64,000 bases of DNA from Halorussus caseinilyticus (GCF_029338395.1 NZ_CP119809.1:310001-374000); one strand, 5' to 3'. Numbered from the stretch's first letter, positions 46,985 through 55,754 are shown. The notes: a model not told the origin generated them from the letters alone. Translations and numbers: made by a program.

Positions 46985-47304
46985 GCTGAGCAATCTCTAA
47001 AATTCTTTCGTATTTATATATCATTAGTGCAGACTTATTTAGATTGTTCATAGAATTGTATACCGTTCCGAGTCGGCGCGCTGGCGTCGTCGGGCGCGGT
47101 GCGGTTGCGGTCCTGATTTGCTCGAGTCTGAAGCTAGCTCTCTGTTTCCTCTCACGTCCACCGCCCTCGCGCTCGAAGCGTCCCTCGCGTCCCCACCGGC
47201 AAAACCGAGAAAATCGTTCTTCCACCGCAAAAACGCAAGCAAGAAACGCCGTGCTTCGCGGACGAGGCAGAACCTCTAAGTTATCAATCCCGCTACCTAC
47301 GTCC
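46985..47304. other. AT-rich intergenic region with dispersed repeat copy A
   Basis: No supported gene. The first ~60 bp are AT-rich (tatttatatatcatt) and may hold 3'-end signals of the hyuAB operon. The remainder is GC-rich and contains repeat copy A (47095-47156). A TATA-like AAGTTATC lies near 47277-47284 upstream of the DUF4129 gene. Confidence 0.5.
47095..47156. repeat. Dispersed repeat, copy A
   Basis: It shares a long block with copy B at 50905-50970: gcggtgcggtkgcggt, a variable part, then GATTkGCTCrAGyCTGAAGC followed by tagctc and a pyrimidine-rich ending with CTCAC. The core of 20+ bases differs at only a few positions. Both copies flank the DUF4129-DUF58 operon. I believe similar stretches recur in other haloarchaeal genomes, often mis-called as short proteins, but this was not checked. 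Confidence 0.6.
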
Positions 47305-48249
47305 GTGGACCGTGATACCGTACGCCCTGTCGCGCTCGCGCTGTTGGCAGTCGTCGCCATCGGGTTCGCCGCCGCGACGTTAGACTCGGCCGTCACGACC
47401 GACTCGTCCGGCGGGTTCGGCATCGGGTCGCCGAGTTCGGACGTGGGCGCGCAGAACGGCAGCCAGCCCAGTCTGGAACTCGGCAACCAGTCGTCGGGTC
47501 CCGCCTCCGGCGCGGTGGACCTGCCCTGCTACCCGTTCCTCGACGAGTGGTGGGCCATCGCGGCCATCCTCGCCGGATTCGCGCTCGGCGGGTACGTCGC
47601 CTACCGTCGCCTCGGCGGACTCGGCGTCATCGCGTACGCCGGGCCGGTGGGAATCCCGCTTCTGTTCGCCCACGCCATGCTCACGATTTGCACCGAACCG
47701 CTCCCCAAAACGCAGTCCTCGCTGTTCGAGCAGGGTAACGTCTCCATCGTGCCCGAGGGCGGGAGCGGCGCGCCCGGCGGCGGTGCCGGGACGAGTTTCA
47801 CCGACCCGTCCTTCCTCCTGATGGCCGGACTCGGCGTCGCGTTGCTGGCGGCCGTCGCCCTCCTGTTCGTCTCCTCCAGCGGCGACGACCCCGAAGACGA
47901 GGAGACCGTCGCGGAACCCGACGACACCGAGGACGTGCGCGCGGTGGGTCGGGCCGCGGGCGAGGCCGCCGACCGCATCGAGGGGACGACCGACGTGGAC
48001 AACGAAGTGTACCGCGCGTGGAGCGAGATGACCGACCACCTCGACGTTGCCAACCCCGCGTCCAGCACGCCCGCGGAGTTCACCGCGGCCGCGGTCGATG
48101 CGGGCATCGACCGCGACGACGTGGCCGAACTCACTTCGCTGTTCGAGGAAGTCCGGTACGGCGGCGAGTCGCCGACCGAAGAGCGCGAACAGCAGGCGGT
48201 TGAGGCGCTCCGGCGCATCGAGCGCGAGTACGCGGGAGGGAAGCGATGA
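47305..48249 (+). CDS. DUF4129 domain membrane protein
   Basis: A 314-aa protein. GTG 47305 (VDRDTVRPVALALLAV) is chosen: a longer frame open upstream runs through the repeat element and is not supported. The N-terminal signal-anchor, a second helix (WWAIAAILAGFALGGYVAYR), a third (VIAYAGPVGIPLLFAHAML) and a fourth (LLMAGLGVALLAAVALLFVSS) precede a cytoplasmic C-terminal DUF4129 domain (VYRAWSEMTDHLDVANPASS, then TPAEFTAAAVDAGID). This domain is usually found with DUF58 and MoxR ATPase genes. It starts an operon in which all stops overlap the next start. The role is unknown; the family is thought to work with MoxR systems on envelope or metal-insertion tasks. Confidence 0.82.
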   Translation: MDRDTVRPVALALLAVVAIGFAAATLDSAVTTDSSGGFGIGSPSSDVGAQNGSQPSLELGNQSSGPASGAVDLPCYPFLDEWWAIAAILAGFALGGYVAYRRLGGLGVIAYAGPVGIPLLFAHAMLTICTEPLPKTQSSLFEQGNVSIVPEGGSGAPGGGAGTSFTDPSFLLMAGLGVALLAAVALLFVSSSGDDPEDEETVAEPDDTEDVRAVGRAAGEAADRIEGTTDVDNEVYRAWSEMTDHLDVANPASSTPAEFTAAAVDAGIDRDDVAELTSLFEEVRYGGESPTEEREQQAVEALRRIEREYAGGKR

Positions 48250-48932
48250 CCGACCGCGGCGACCACCCGATTCTGACCGCTGTCGGCGTCGTCGCGGTCG
48301 CACTCGGTCTCCTGATGGCAGTCCAACCTCGACTCGCGTCGGCCGTCGGCACCGGATACGCCGCGGTGACGGTCGTGGGCCTGCTCGCGCTGGTCCAAGG
48401 AATCCGGGTCGCCCGGTCCCGGCAGGCCACCGACTTGCAGGCCACGACGACCCCCGACGTGGAGACGGTCGAGACGGTGCCGACCCCCGGCGACGAGTTC
48501 GACCGGACCGTCGCCGAACTCCGGTCCGGACCGCGCCGGGTCCTCATCCGCGAGCGGGCCGACCTCCGAGAAACGCTCGAAGCGGCCGCGCTCACTGCCG
48601 TCGCCGACCGAGAGAACTGCTCGCGCCAGCAGGCCCGCGAGCGCATCGACGCCGGGACGTGGACCGACGACGTTCACGCCGCGTCGTTCCTCGGCGGGAC
48701 CGACGCGCCCTCGCCGCCGGTGTTCGACCGACTCAGACTCGCGGTCAGCACCGAGTCGCCCTTCCAGTACCGGATTCGCCGGACCGCCGACGCGGTGGCG
48801 CGGACGGCCGGGGTCGACCCGAGTGACGACGCCGGGGACGAACCGGACGCCATCGGCGACTCGGACGCCCGGAACGACTCCGAGAGCGCCCGGAACGACT
48901 CCGAGAACGACCACCGGGAGGCCGAAGCGTGA
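48246..48932 (+). CDS. DUF7269-type membrane protein
   Basis: A 228-aa protein with two N-terminal helices (HPILTAVGVVAVALGLLMAV and GYAAVTVVGLLALVQGI), then a soluble domain (~70-190) with RTVAELRSGPRRVLIRERAD, and an acidic tail rich in D/E/N/S that repeats ARNDSE. It overlaps the DUF4129 stop by 4 bp. Genes of this kind sit between DUF4129 and DUF58 genes in haloarchaea; the DUF7269 name is from memory. It has no known function and is probably a membrane partner of the DUF58 protein. Confidence 0.7.
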   Translation: MTDRGDHPILTAVGVVAVALGLLMAVQPRLASAVGTGYAAVTVVGLLALVQGIRVARSRQATDLQATTTPDVETVETVPTPGDEFDRTVAELRSGPRRVLIRERADLRETLEAAALTAVADRENCSRQQARERIDAGTWTDDVHAASFLGGTDAPSPPVFDRLRLAVSTESPFQYRIRRTADAVARTAGVDPSDDAGDEPDAIGDSDARNDSESARNDSENDHREAEA

Positions 48933-50206
48933 AGTCGATTCGCCGGACGAACCGATGGCGCGGCGTCAGCGCCGTCGCCCTGCTCGCGGGGTCGCTCGGC
49001 GTGCTGTTCAGTCGCCCGCTGGTCCTGCTGTCGGGCGTCGTCGGGGTCGCGTTCGCGGCCTACGCCCGGACCGCGGGCACGCCCGAAGTCGAACTCGACG
49101 TGACCCGGAGCGTCAGCGACGACGAACCCCTGCCGGGCGACGAAGTTCGGGTCCGCCTCACCGTCGAGAACGTCGGCGACTCGACGCTTGCGGACCTCCG
49201 AGTCGTGGACGGCGTGCCCGACGCCCTGCCCGTGACCGACGGGTCGGCGCGTCTCGGGACCTCGCTCCGACCCGGCAAGTCCGCCACGCTCTCCTACACC
49301 GTCGAGGCAGAGCGCGGCGACCACGAGTTCGACCCCGTGACCGCCATCGTCCGGGACTTCAGCGGCGCGATAGAGGTCGAGAGCGAAATCGAGTGCGAGA
49401 CCATACTCCGGTGCGTGCCCAAACTCGGGACCACCGTGGACGTGCCCCTCCGCGCCCAGACCACCCAGTACACCGGCCGGGTCACGACCGACGTGGGCGG
49501 GTCGGGCGTCGAGTTCCACGCGACCCGCGAGTACCGGCCGGGCGACCCCCTCTCGCGGGTGGACTGGAACCGCCTCGCTCGCACGGGCGAACTCACCACC
49601 ATCGAGTTCCGCGAGGAACGAGCGGCCAGCGTGGTCGTCCTCGTGGACACCCGCGAGAAGGCCTACCTCTCGCGGGGCGACGGCGAGCGCAACGCGGTCC
49701 AGTACGGCGTGGACGCCGCGGGCAAAATCGTCACGAAACTGCTCGACGGCGGCGACCGGGTGGGACTGGCCTCGCTCGGTCCCGAGACCTGCTGGCTCGC
49801 GCCCGGCGCGGGACACGACCATCAGGCCCGCGCTCGGGACCTGCTGGCGACTCACGAGGCGTTCTCGCCGACGCCCTCCGAGGAGATGTTCTACCCGACG
49901 ACCCGACTCAAGCAACTCCGCAAGCGACTCCCCGCCTCCTCGCAGGTCGTGTTCGTCACGCCGCTTTGCGACGACTTCGGGCCGGAAGTCGCCCGGAGAC
50001 TCGACGCCGAGGACCACCTCGTGACCGTCGTCAGCCCCGACCCCACGGCGACGGCCACCGCGGGCCAGCGGTTCGCCCGCACCCAGCGCAAGCACCGCGT
50101 CTCGGAACTCCGCGAGGCCGGGGTTCACGTCGTGGACTGGGACACCGACGAGATGCTCGGGGTCGCGCTCGCTCGGATGGCCCGCGTCGGAGGTGGGTTC
50201 GCGTGA
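48929..50206 (+). CDS. DUF58 domain protein (MoxR-associated)
   Basis: A 425-aa protein starting at GTG 48929 (GTGA overlap with the previous stop). It has two N-terminal hydrophobic segments (VSAVALLAGSLGVLF and LVLLSGVVGVAFAAY), then an extracellular/Ig-like beta domain, and the DUF58 core: EYRPGDPLSRVDWNRLARTG, then TIEFREERAASVVVLVDTRE, and a vWA-like part with DGGDRVGLASLG. DUF58 proteins normally work with a MoxR-type AAA ATPase, acting as a membrane-associated vWA-like client adaptor. No MoxR gene is in this operon or elsewhere in the window. Confidence 0.87.
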   Translation: MKSIRRTNRWRGVSAVALLAGSLGVLFSRPLVLLSGVVGVAFAAYARTAGTPEVELDVTRSVSDDEPLPGDEVRVRLTVENVGDSTLADLRVVDGVPDALPVTDGSARLGTSLRPGKSATLSYTVEAERGDHEFDPVTAIVRDFSGAIEVESEIECETILRCVPKLGTTVDVPLRAQTTQYTGRVTTDVGGSGVEFHATREYRPGDPLSRVDWNRLARTGELTTIEFREERAASVVVLVDTREKAYLSRGDGERNAVQYGVDAAGKIVTKLLDGGDRVGLASLGPETCWLAPGAGHDHQARARDLLATHEAFSPTPSEEMFYPTTRLKQLRKRLPASSQVVFVTPLCDDFGPEVARRLDAEDHLVTVVSPDPTATATAGQRFARTQRKHRVSELREAGVHVVDWDTDEMLGVALARMARVGGGFA

Positions 50207-50703
50207 CCCGCGAAATCGACCGCTCGCCCGCACGCCTCTCGTCTGCGCTCGCGGTGACTGCCGCCGCGCTATCGGCGGGAACGAGCGCACTCGCCTCCAC
50301 GCTCGCGCTCGCGGGCGGCGCGGCGGGCCTGCTTGCGGTCACGCTCGGGGTCGTCCGCGGGTCCCGGCGCGCGGTTACGCTCGGCGCGGCGGCCCTGCTG
50401 GTCGGCGCGCTGGTCGGCGGTCTGCTGTCTGGCGCGCCCCTCCTGCTCCTGCCGGGTGTCATCGCCACGGTGCTGGCGTGGGACCTCGGCGAGCAGGCCA
50501 TCAACGTCGGCGAGCAGTTGGGCCGGGAGGCAGAGACGACCCAACTGGAGGCGACCCACGCCGCCGGGAGTACGGTGGTCGCGGTGGGCGCTGGCGGTCT
50601 GGGCTACGGCATCTTTCTGGTCTCGTCGGGGGGTCAGCCAGTGACCGCGCTGGTGTTCCTGCTGTTGGCCGCGGTGGTCCTCACCTCGGCGCTCCGGAAC
50701 TGA
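50203..50703 (+). CDS. DUF7519-type membrane protein
   Basis: A 166-aa protein from GTG 50203 (GTGA overlap). About five hydrophobic segments alternate with Gly/Ala-rich sequence (ALAVTAAALSAGTSALAS, LLVGALVGGLLSGAPLLLL, TVVAVGAGGLGYGIFLVSS, TALVFLLLAAVVLTSALRN). It contains VLAWDLGEQAINVGEQLGREA, a conserved-looking cytoplasmic segment. It is the last gene of the DUF4129 operon; the DUF7519 name is from memory. It probably forms a membrane complex with the DUF58 and DUF7269 proteins. Function unknown. Confidence 0.7.
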   Translation: MTREIDRSPARLSSALAVTAAALSAGTSALASTLALAGGAAGLLAVTLGVVRGSRRAVTLGAAALLVGALVGGLLSGAPLLLLPGVIATVLAWDLGEQAINVGEQLGREAETTQLEATHAAGSTVVAVGAGGLGYGIFLVSSGGQPVTALVFLLLAAVVLTSALRN

Positions 50704-50904
50704 CTTCTTTCCGAACAGCCGACTTCTTCCCGAACCGACCTTTCCGGCGTGCGCTCGACTCTACTTGAATCCCCGGCGCGCGCGGGCGCGACCGCGGAGC
50801 GTGTCGCGCCCATCCGCGCGAGGGACGAGTATCGCAGGGAGAAGCGACCGGAGGGAGCGACGACCGAGAAACGCAGGAGGTTGGGGAGGTGTGAGGCACG
50901 CGGT

Positions 50905-50970
50905 TGCGGTGCGGTGGCGGTGCTGTGCGGTTTGATTGGCTCAAGCCTGAAGCTAGCTCCTTCTCGTCTC
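50905..50970. repeat. Dispersed repeat, copy B
   Basis: The partner of copy A at 47095-47156, in the same orientation. The best-conserved part is the GATTGGCTCAAGCCTGAAGC core followed by tagctcc. It directly abuts the tandem array. Confidence 0.6.
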
Positions 50971-51115
50971 ACCGACTTCCGCGAGTTCTCGTCTCACCGA
51001 CTTCCGCGAGTTCTCGTCTCACCGACTTCCGCGAGTTCTCGTCTCACCGACTTCCGCGAGTTCTCGTCTCACCGACTTCCGCGAGTTCTCGTCTCACCGA
51101 CTTCCGCGAGTTCTC
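50962..51115. repeat. Six-copy perfect 25-bp tandem repeat
   Basis: The sub-motif accgacttccgcgagt begins at 50971, 50996, 51021, 51046, 51071 and 51096, a strict 25-bp period. The rest of each unit is tctcgtctc. All copies are identical, suggesting recent expansion. There are no spacers and no cas genes, so this is not a CRISPR array. Confidence 0.9.
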
Positions 51116-51180
51116 ACGACACTCCCGACAACGCGAAATCCGAAACTCGAAACCCGAAGAACGACACCCCCAAAATCCCC

Positions 51181-53127
51181 TTACGACGACGCGAGGAAGA
51201 AGATGAGCAGACTCACCGCCATCGCCGCTAGCACCACCGTCGCGGCCAGCGCCGCGCCCATCGAGATGACCGCGTTGGCGTGGCTGGCGAGCGTCTCGGT
51301 CCGGTCGTTACCGAACACCGTCACCTCGGCGCGCTCGCTGGCCATGCCCGCCTCGACGGGTTCGAGGTCCCCGACCGCCTCCGCGACGAGGCGGTCCACG
51401 ACTGCGACGAGTTCGTCCCGGTCGATGGCCTCGCCGACCTGATTCGACGCCTCGACCTGATTGACGACGTGTGTGTCGGTGGTCATGACCTCCGCTTCGT
51501 CGGCGGTCAGCGTCGGCGCGCCGTCGGCGGCCACCGCGTTCGACCCTGTGGTCGCGCCGCCGGACTCCTCGCTCGCGCTCTTGCCCGTCAGTCGAGCGAC
51601 GATGCGGTCGCGCAGGCCCGGTTCCATGTTGTTGCCGTCCACGAGGACGTAGACCGTGCGGTGGTCGCCGACCTCCAGCACCGAGACCCGGACCCCCAGC
51701 GGACCGATGCCGTCGAGGGGTTCCCAGTCGGTCTCGTCCCACGCGACTCCCATCCGGATGGGGGCTTGGTCGGACTCGGCGAGGCGGTCGCCCGCCTCGC
51801 CTGCGGCCTGCATCATGTCGAACGAGCGTTCGCTTCCGGGGTAGACGTGGCCGAGGTCCGGGCCTTCGAGTCCGTTGTTGCAGTTGTGGGCGTCCACGAG
51901 CATCACGTCCTCGACGCCCGCGGACCGGGCTTCCGCCGCCGCGGAGAGACCCACCGCGTACTCCACGTCGTCGGCGAACTCCGGCGAGTAGGTCGCCACC
52001 AGCAGGGCGTCGTCGCCGAACGCCTGCCCGACCATCTTGGCCTCGCCCTCTTGGACCCGGACCGCCGGAGTCCCGGTGTCGTGGTACTCGATGTCCTCGA
52101 AGGCGCTGGCGGCGGTTTCGACCAGCGTCTCCACCTCGCGCTCGGTGACGAGGTTGAAGTCGTGGCCCGCGGTGGCGTGGGGCGGGAACGCGACGCCCTC
52201 GGCCGACTGCGCCACGCGCTTGGGGAGGTTGCCGCCGCCGATTTCGCCCATCGGACCGGGGTGAATCATCGGCAGGACGAACCGGGCCTTCTCGGTGCCG
52301 TCCTCGCGGCGGAACGCCAGCACCGTCACGGGAACGACGGCTTCCTCGCCGATGTCCTCGAAGAAGTCTTCGAGTTCGTTGGTCCCCTCGGCGATGTGTC
52401 CGATGAACCCCCGGAGGAAGTCCAGCACGCTCACGCCGAGACTCCGCTTCCACGGCCGGTCGATGAACTTCACGAACGCCCACACTGCGAGACCGTAGAC
52501 CAGACAGATGAGTCCGAGCAGGGCGAAGTCTTGCGCTTCGACGACGTTGAGCGCGCGCGGGGCCTCCTCGACCCGGTTGAAGAACACGTCGATTATCGGG
52601 CCGCCCCCGACGTAGAGGTACTTCATGGTCCCGCTGTAGATGAAAAACAGCACGGCGGCCGTGCCGGTCTGGAGGCTAGCCGGGATAGCGGCCACGAGGA
52701 CCGACTTGCCCGAGACGGCCATCACGACCAGTAGGCGGAGCGCGAACACCGAGGCCATACCGACGATGAGCGCGTCGAAGACGAACTGCTGGCCCAGTTG
52801 CCGCGAGAGGACGGCCACGGCACCCGCCGCCGCCATGATGGCGACGATGATGGCCTCGCAGGTCAGCGCCAGTAGCGACGACCGGTTGTAGGTCAACTGC
52901 CCCCCTAACCGGCGGTCCACCGGCGTCGTCAGGAGACTGGCGACGACCGTCGGGACGCCGATGAAGAACACGCCCTGCCACGCGTCCTCCAGCACGAATC
53001 CGGCGTCGAACGCGCCGACACCAGCGACTGCGGCGATGAGGAGCGCGAACGTCACGCTGGCGTACCACCGCGGCGCGCGGAAGATGTACCGCGACAGACT
53101 GGCGAGGTCGCCCTGCGTCGCTGTCAT
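51181..53127 (-). CDS. DUF2070 family membrane protein
   Basis: A 648-aa archaeal membrane protein. The N-terminal third has about seven hydrophobic segments (WYASVTFALLIAAVAGVGAF, then GVFFIGVPTVVASLLTTPV and others). A large cytoplasmic part (~220-600) follows with FVLPMIHPGPMGEIGGGNLP, FNLVTEREVETLVE and MLVDAHNCNNGLEGPDLGHV. The last ~25 residues are another helix. The H-P-G-P-M and DAHNC motifs are typical of this family, whose function is not known. It is widely conserved in euryarchaea. It has a single ATG start and an isolated position, with no operon partner on either side. Confidence 0.88.
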   Translation of the reverse strand: MTATQGDLASLSRYIFRAPRWYASVTFALLIAAVAGVGAFDAGFVLEDAWQGVFFIGVPTVVASLLTTPVDRRLGGQLTYNRSSLLALTCEAIIVAIMAAAGAVAVLSRQLGQQFVFDALIVGMASVFALRLLVVMAVSGKSVLVAAIPASLQTGTAAVLFFIYSGTMKYLYVGGGPIIDVFFNRVEEAPRALNVVEAQDFALLGLICLVYGLAVWAFVKFIDRPWKRSLGVSVLDFLRGFIGHIAEGTNELEDFFEDIGEEAVVPVTVLAFRREDGTEKARFVLPMIHPGPMGEIGGGNLPKRVAQSAEGVAFPPHATAGHDFNLVTEREVETLVETAASAFEDIEYHDTGTPAVRVQEGEAKMVGQAFGDDALLVATYSPEFADDVEYAVGLSAAAEARSAGVEDVMLVDAHNCNNGLEGPDLGHVYPGSERSFDMMQAAGEAGDRLAESDQAPIRMGVAWDETDWEPLDGIGPLGVRVSVLEVGDHRTVYVLVDGNNMEPGLRDRIVARLTGKSASEESGGATTGSNAVAADGAPTLTADEAEVMTTDTHVVNQVEASNQVGEAIDRDELVAVVDRLVAEAVGDLEPVEAGMASERAEVTVFGNDRTETLASHANAVISMGAALAATVVLAAMAVSLLIFFLASS

Positions 53128-53391
53128 ACTCGGGAGTTTCGTCCGGGAAGGATAAAAGGTGGTAGTCCGTGCCCGGCGTAATTCGTCGCTGTCTGGCAGG
53201 AACCGCCGGAGAGCGTGGGGTTCGGTGGCATCCCGACGGCGTACGCTCGGTGGAACAGACCACGAGGACGCGCTCGGTGAATCAATGAACCGTGGGGTAG
53301 GATGGAGGGGCCGGGGGCTTCAGACAACACAGTTACACCTTTTCCGCTGTTCGCAGTTGCATCGACAGGAGTTCACCGAAAAGAGCGGAAG

Positions 53392-53943
53392 TTACGCTTC
53401 GCAGATGGCCCGGAAGTTCTCGAACACCTCTTCGCCTTCCTCGGTGTGGGCCACCTCCGGGTGCCACTGGACGCCGTAGAGGTCTCGGTTGGGGTCGGCC
53501 ATCGCCTCGACGCCGCACACGTCGCTGGTCGCGGTGCGCGCGAAGTCCTCGGGGACCTCCTTCACCTCGTCGGCGTGACTCGCCCAGACGCGGGTCTCGG
53601 GCGCGAGCGACCCGACCAGCGGGTCGTCGTCGTCCAGAATATCGACGGTCACGTCGGCGTACCCGCCGTACTCTCCCTCGCCGACTTCGCCGCCGAGGAC
53701 GTGCGCGATGGCCTGCATGCCGAGACAGATGCCGAGGACGGGCACGTCGAGTTCGAGGTAGTCGGCGCAGTTGCCGATGTCGTCCATGCTCGGCCCGCCC
53801 GAGAGAACGAGTCCGTCGGCGTCGATTTCCTCCGGCGGCGTCGTGTTGTCTACGATTTCGGTATCGACGCCCATGTCGCGGAGCGCCCGGTGTTCGAGGT
53901 GCGTGAACTGCCCGTGGTTGTCAACCACGACGATACGAGTCAT
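53392..53943 (-). CDS. guaAA: GMP synthase glutaminase subunit A
   Basis: A 183-aa class I glutamine amidotransferase starting at ATG 53943. The longer frame upstream lacks support, and a TATA-like CTTTAGTA about 25-30 bp before this ATG fits a leaderless start. The nucleophile is C73 in VPVLGICLGMQAIAHVLGG. The catalytic His-x-Glu is in GVQWHPEVAHTEEG near residues 162-166. LSGGPSMDDIGNC forms the oxyanion region. Archaeal GMP synthases are often split, with this subunit supplying ammonia to the separate ATP-pyrophosphatase GuaAB, which is not in the window. It is soluble and cytoplasmic. Confidence 0.93.
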   Translation of the reverse strand: MTRIVVVDNHGQFTHLEHRALRDMGVDTEIVDNTTPPEEIDADGLVLSGGPSMDDIGNCADYLELDVPVLGICLGMQAIAHVLGGEVGEGEYGGYADVTVDILDDDDPLVGSLAPETRVWASHADEVKEVPEDFARTATSDVCGVEAMADPNRDLYGVQWHPEVAHTEEGEEVFENFRAICEA

Positions 53944-54022
53944 TGCCCGAGCGTAGTGAGTTGGCCTACTAAAGGGGTTCGAAGATACGGAGGCGTCGAA
54001 CGGACTCTTCGACTTCCGAGTC

Positions 54023-54328
54023 TCACCCGAAGACTTGCCGAAGCGCGACGACGACGCCGATTCCGGCCAACATAGCGAACAGGATGTTCCCCGTCCGAAT
54101 CGAGACGACCAACGCGGCGAGTGCGGCACCCGCTTCGGCCGGGCCGCCTTTGGCGACGCTGGGTGCGACGAGCGACACTAATACTGCGCCGGGGATGTAC
54201 TCCAGCCACGCGTGAAAGCGGTCCGAGAGGTCGAACTGACCGACCATCCAGAACCCACCGATTCGGGTGACGTAGGTGACTGCCGCCATCCCGACGATGG
54301 TCGCTACGACTAGCGGGTTCTCAAACAT
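54023..54328 (-). CDS. azlD: AzlD-family membrane protein
   Basis: A 101-aa protein with three to four hydrophobic segments (VVATIVGMAAVTYVTRIGGFW, then LEYIPGAVLVSLVAPSV, AAALAALVVSIRTGNILFAM). The Y-VTRIGG-F and PGAVLVSLVAP patterns are typical of AzlD, the small partner of AzlC in branched-chain amino acid export. It overlaps the azlC stop by 8 bp and so forms one transcript. The pair normally acts together in the membrane. Confidence 0.85.
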   Translation of the reverse strand: MFENPLVVATIVGMAAVTYVTRIGGFWMVGQFDLSDRFHAWLEYIPGAVLVSLVAPSVAKGGPAEAGAALAALVVSIRTGNILFAMLAGIGVVVALRQVFG

Positions 54329-55019
54329 AGCTATCCCTCACGACGCCGACGACGCTTCCGACGAGTCCGCCCAAGATGATGTGCCACTCTCCGGGGAGGA
54401 GATACGCGGCCCCGACCGCGACTACGGCCGCAGTCCCGACCGGGAGCGCGTCCCCGCGGTCGTCCCAGACCCCGACGAGCAAGGCGATGTAGACCGCGAT
54501 AAACGCGAAGTCGAGTCCGTAGCGCGCGGGATTCCTGATGAGCGACCCTGCGGTGACGCCGAGCAGACTCGCGCCGACCCACGCGACGAAGACGATGAGA
54601 CCGCTTCCGAGCAGGAACGCGCCGTCTCGCTCGCCGTCGGCGTGTTCGCTCATCGTGATACCCCAACTCTCGTCGTTGAGGAAAAACAGCATCCCGTACA
54701 CTTTCCCCGACGAGAGCCGAGAGAGCCACGGACGTAACGACGCGCCCATCAACAGGTGGCGGAGGTTCACGAGGAACGTCGTCACGACGATAGTGACCGA
54801 CGGAAGGTTGCGTCCCCACAAATCGAGCGCGACGAACTGTGCGGACGCCGCGAAGACAGTCGCGCTCATCAACAAGGTCTCAGCAGGACCAAGCGTCGTC
54901 TGGCGCGCTAGAACCCCGAAGACCAGCCCGTAAGTAGCGACGCTGACGGCGATGGGGAGACTGGATTTTACTCCCGAGGTGACGCCCGCGACGCTGAATC
55001 GAATACGCTCGTCGCTCAT
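54321..55019 (-). CDS. azlC: AzlC-family permease
   Basis: A 232-aa membrane protein with about seven hydrophobic segments. It has LPIAVSVATYGLVFGVLA, then SATVFAASAQFVALDLWG (the A-SAQFVA signature of AzlC), VNLRHLLMGASLRPWL and FFLNDESWGITMSEHAD. AzlCD pairs export branched-chain amino acids or analogues in bacteria and are widespread in haloarchaea. The start is ATG 55019. Together with azlD it forms a two-gene operon. The substrate in haloarchaea has not been defined from sequence. Confidence 0.88.
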   Translation of the reverse strand: MSDERIRFSVAGVTSGVKSSLPIAVSVATYGLVFGVLARQTTLGPAETLLMSATVFAASAQFVALDLWGRNLPSVTIVVTTFLVNLRHLLMGASLRPWLSRLSSGKVYGMLFFLNDESWGITMSEHADGERDGAFLLGSGLIVFVAWVGASLLGVTAGSLIRNPARYGLDFAFIAVYIALLVGVWDDRGDALPVGTAAVVAVGAAYLLPGEWHIILGGLVGSVVGVVRDSYV

Positions 55020-55070
55020 GTTCGTTCCGAACGCATCGGAGTATCAAACACTTTTTATCTCCGGTCGTCC

Positions 55071-55754
55071 TCACGTAGTCTTCCGGGCGTAGACGAGGAC
55101 GTTAGCGTGGTCGTGTTCCTGCATCCGGTAGGGCGGGTGTGGCGGGTCACGCCACTCGTACTCGTCGGTAGCGACGATTTCGAGACCGTAACTCTCCAAG
55201 AGTGTCTCGAAGTCGTCCTCGTCGCCGACGAACGTGTAGACCACTTCGTCGTCGAACTCGTCGTATCGGTACTCCTCGATGACGCCGTGGTCGTGAGTCA
55301 GGCGTCCGACTTCGGCGGCGTCGTCACCCTCGATAGGCATGTTGAACACGACGTATCCGCCGGGTTCGGTGACACGGGCGAGTTCCCGAAGGACGAGTTC
55401 GACTTCCCGGAGGTGGGTCAGGGCGTCGAGCATCACGGTGGTTTCGAAGTCGCCGTCGTCGTAAGGCAGGTCCCGAACGTCGGCGTGACGGGTCGTCATC
55501 GCGTCGCCGCAACGTTCCTCGCAGGTCTCCAAGGCGTCTTCGCTGAGGTCACAGCCTTCGAGGTCCGGGACGACCTCTACGAACCGCTGGCTGTTTCGCC
55601 CTTCGCCGCAGGCGACTTCCAACACTCGTTCGCAGTCTTCTTCGTCGAGGAACTCAACGAGGTCCCCGAGGAACGGTAACGGTTGGTCGGGCATCACGAG
55701 GTCGTCGGACTCCGACGCTGTCTCGTAGAGGTCTGGCCACGTGTTTTCGGACAT
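55071..55754 (-). CDS. Class I SAM-dependent methyltransferase
   Basis: A 227-aa protein with the AdoMet-binding motif I VLEVACGEGRNSQRFVEVV (residues ~38-56), motif II CDLSEDALETCEERCG, and LPYDDGDFETTVMLDALTHL, followed by VTEPGGYVVFNMPIEGDD. Small-molecule or tRNA methylation is possible; the substrate is unclear. The ATG at 55754 follows a TATA-like ATATTAAAT at ~55781-55789, implying a leaderless mRNA. It is transcribed alone. The protein is soluble. Confidence 0.87.
   Translation of the reverse strand: MSENTWPDLYETASESDDLVMPDQPLPFLGDLVEFLDEEDCERVLEVACGEGRNSQRFVEVVPDLEGCDLSEDALETCEERCGDAMTTRHADVRDLPYDDGDFETTVMLDALTHLREVELVLRELARVTEPGGYVVFNMPIEGDDAAEVGRLTHDHGVIEEYRYDEFDDEVVYTFVGDEDDFETLLESYGLEIVATDEYEWRDPPHPPYRMQEHDHANVLVYARKTT

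Larger units (their letters stand above)
50704..51180. other. Intergenic region with repeats between convergent operons
   Basis: It lies between the end of the DUF7519 gene (plus) and the end of the DUF2070 gene (minus), so both flanks are 3' ends. No supported gene. 50700-50900 is an unremarkable GC-rich stretch. 50905-50970 carries repeat copy B. 50962-51115 carries the six-copy 25-bp tandem array. The remainder (51116-51180) is short and has no clear hairpin. Confidence 0.6.

Noticed and set aside
50962-51115. CRISPR array
   Set aside because: The 25-bp units are directly adjacent with no spacers and no cas genes were seen.
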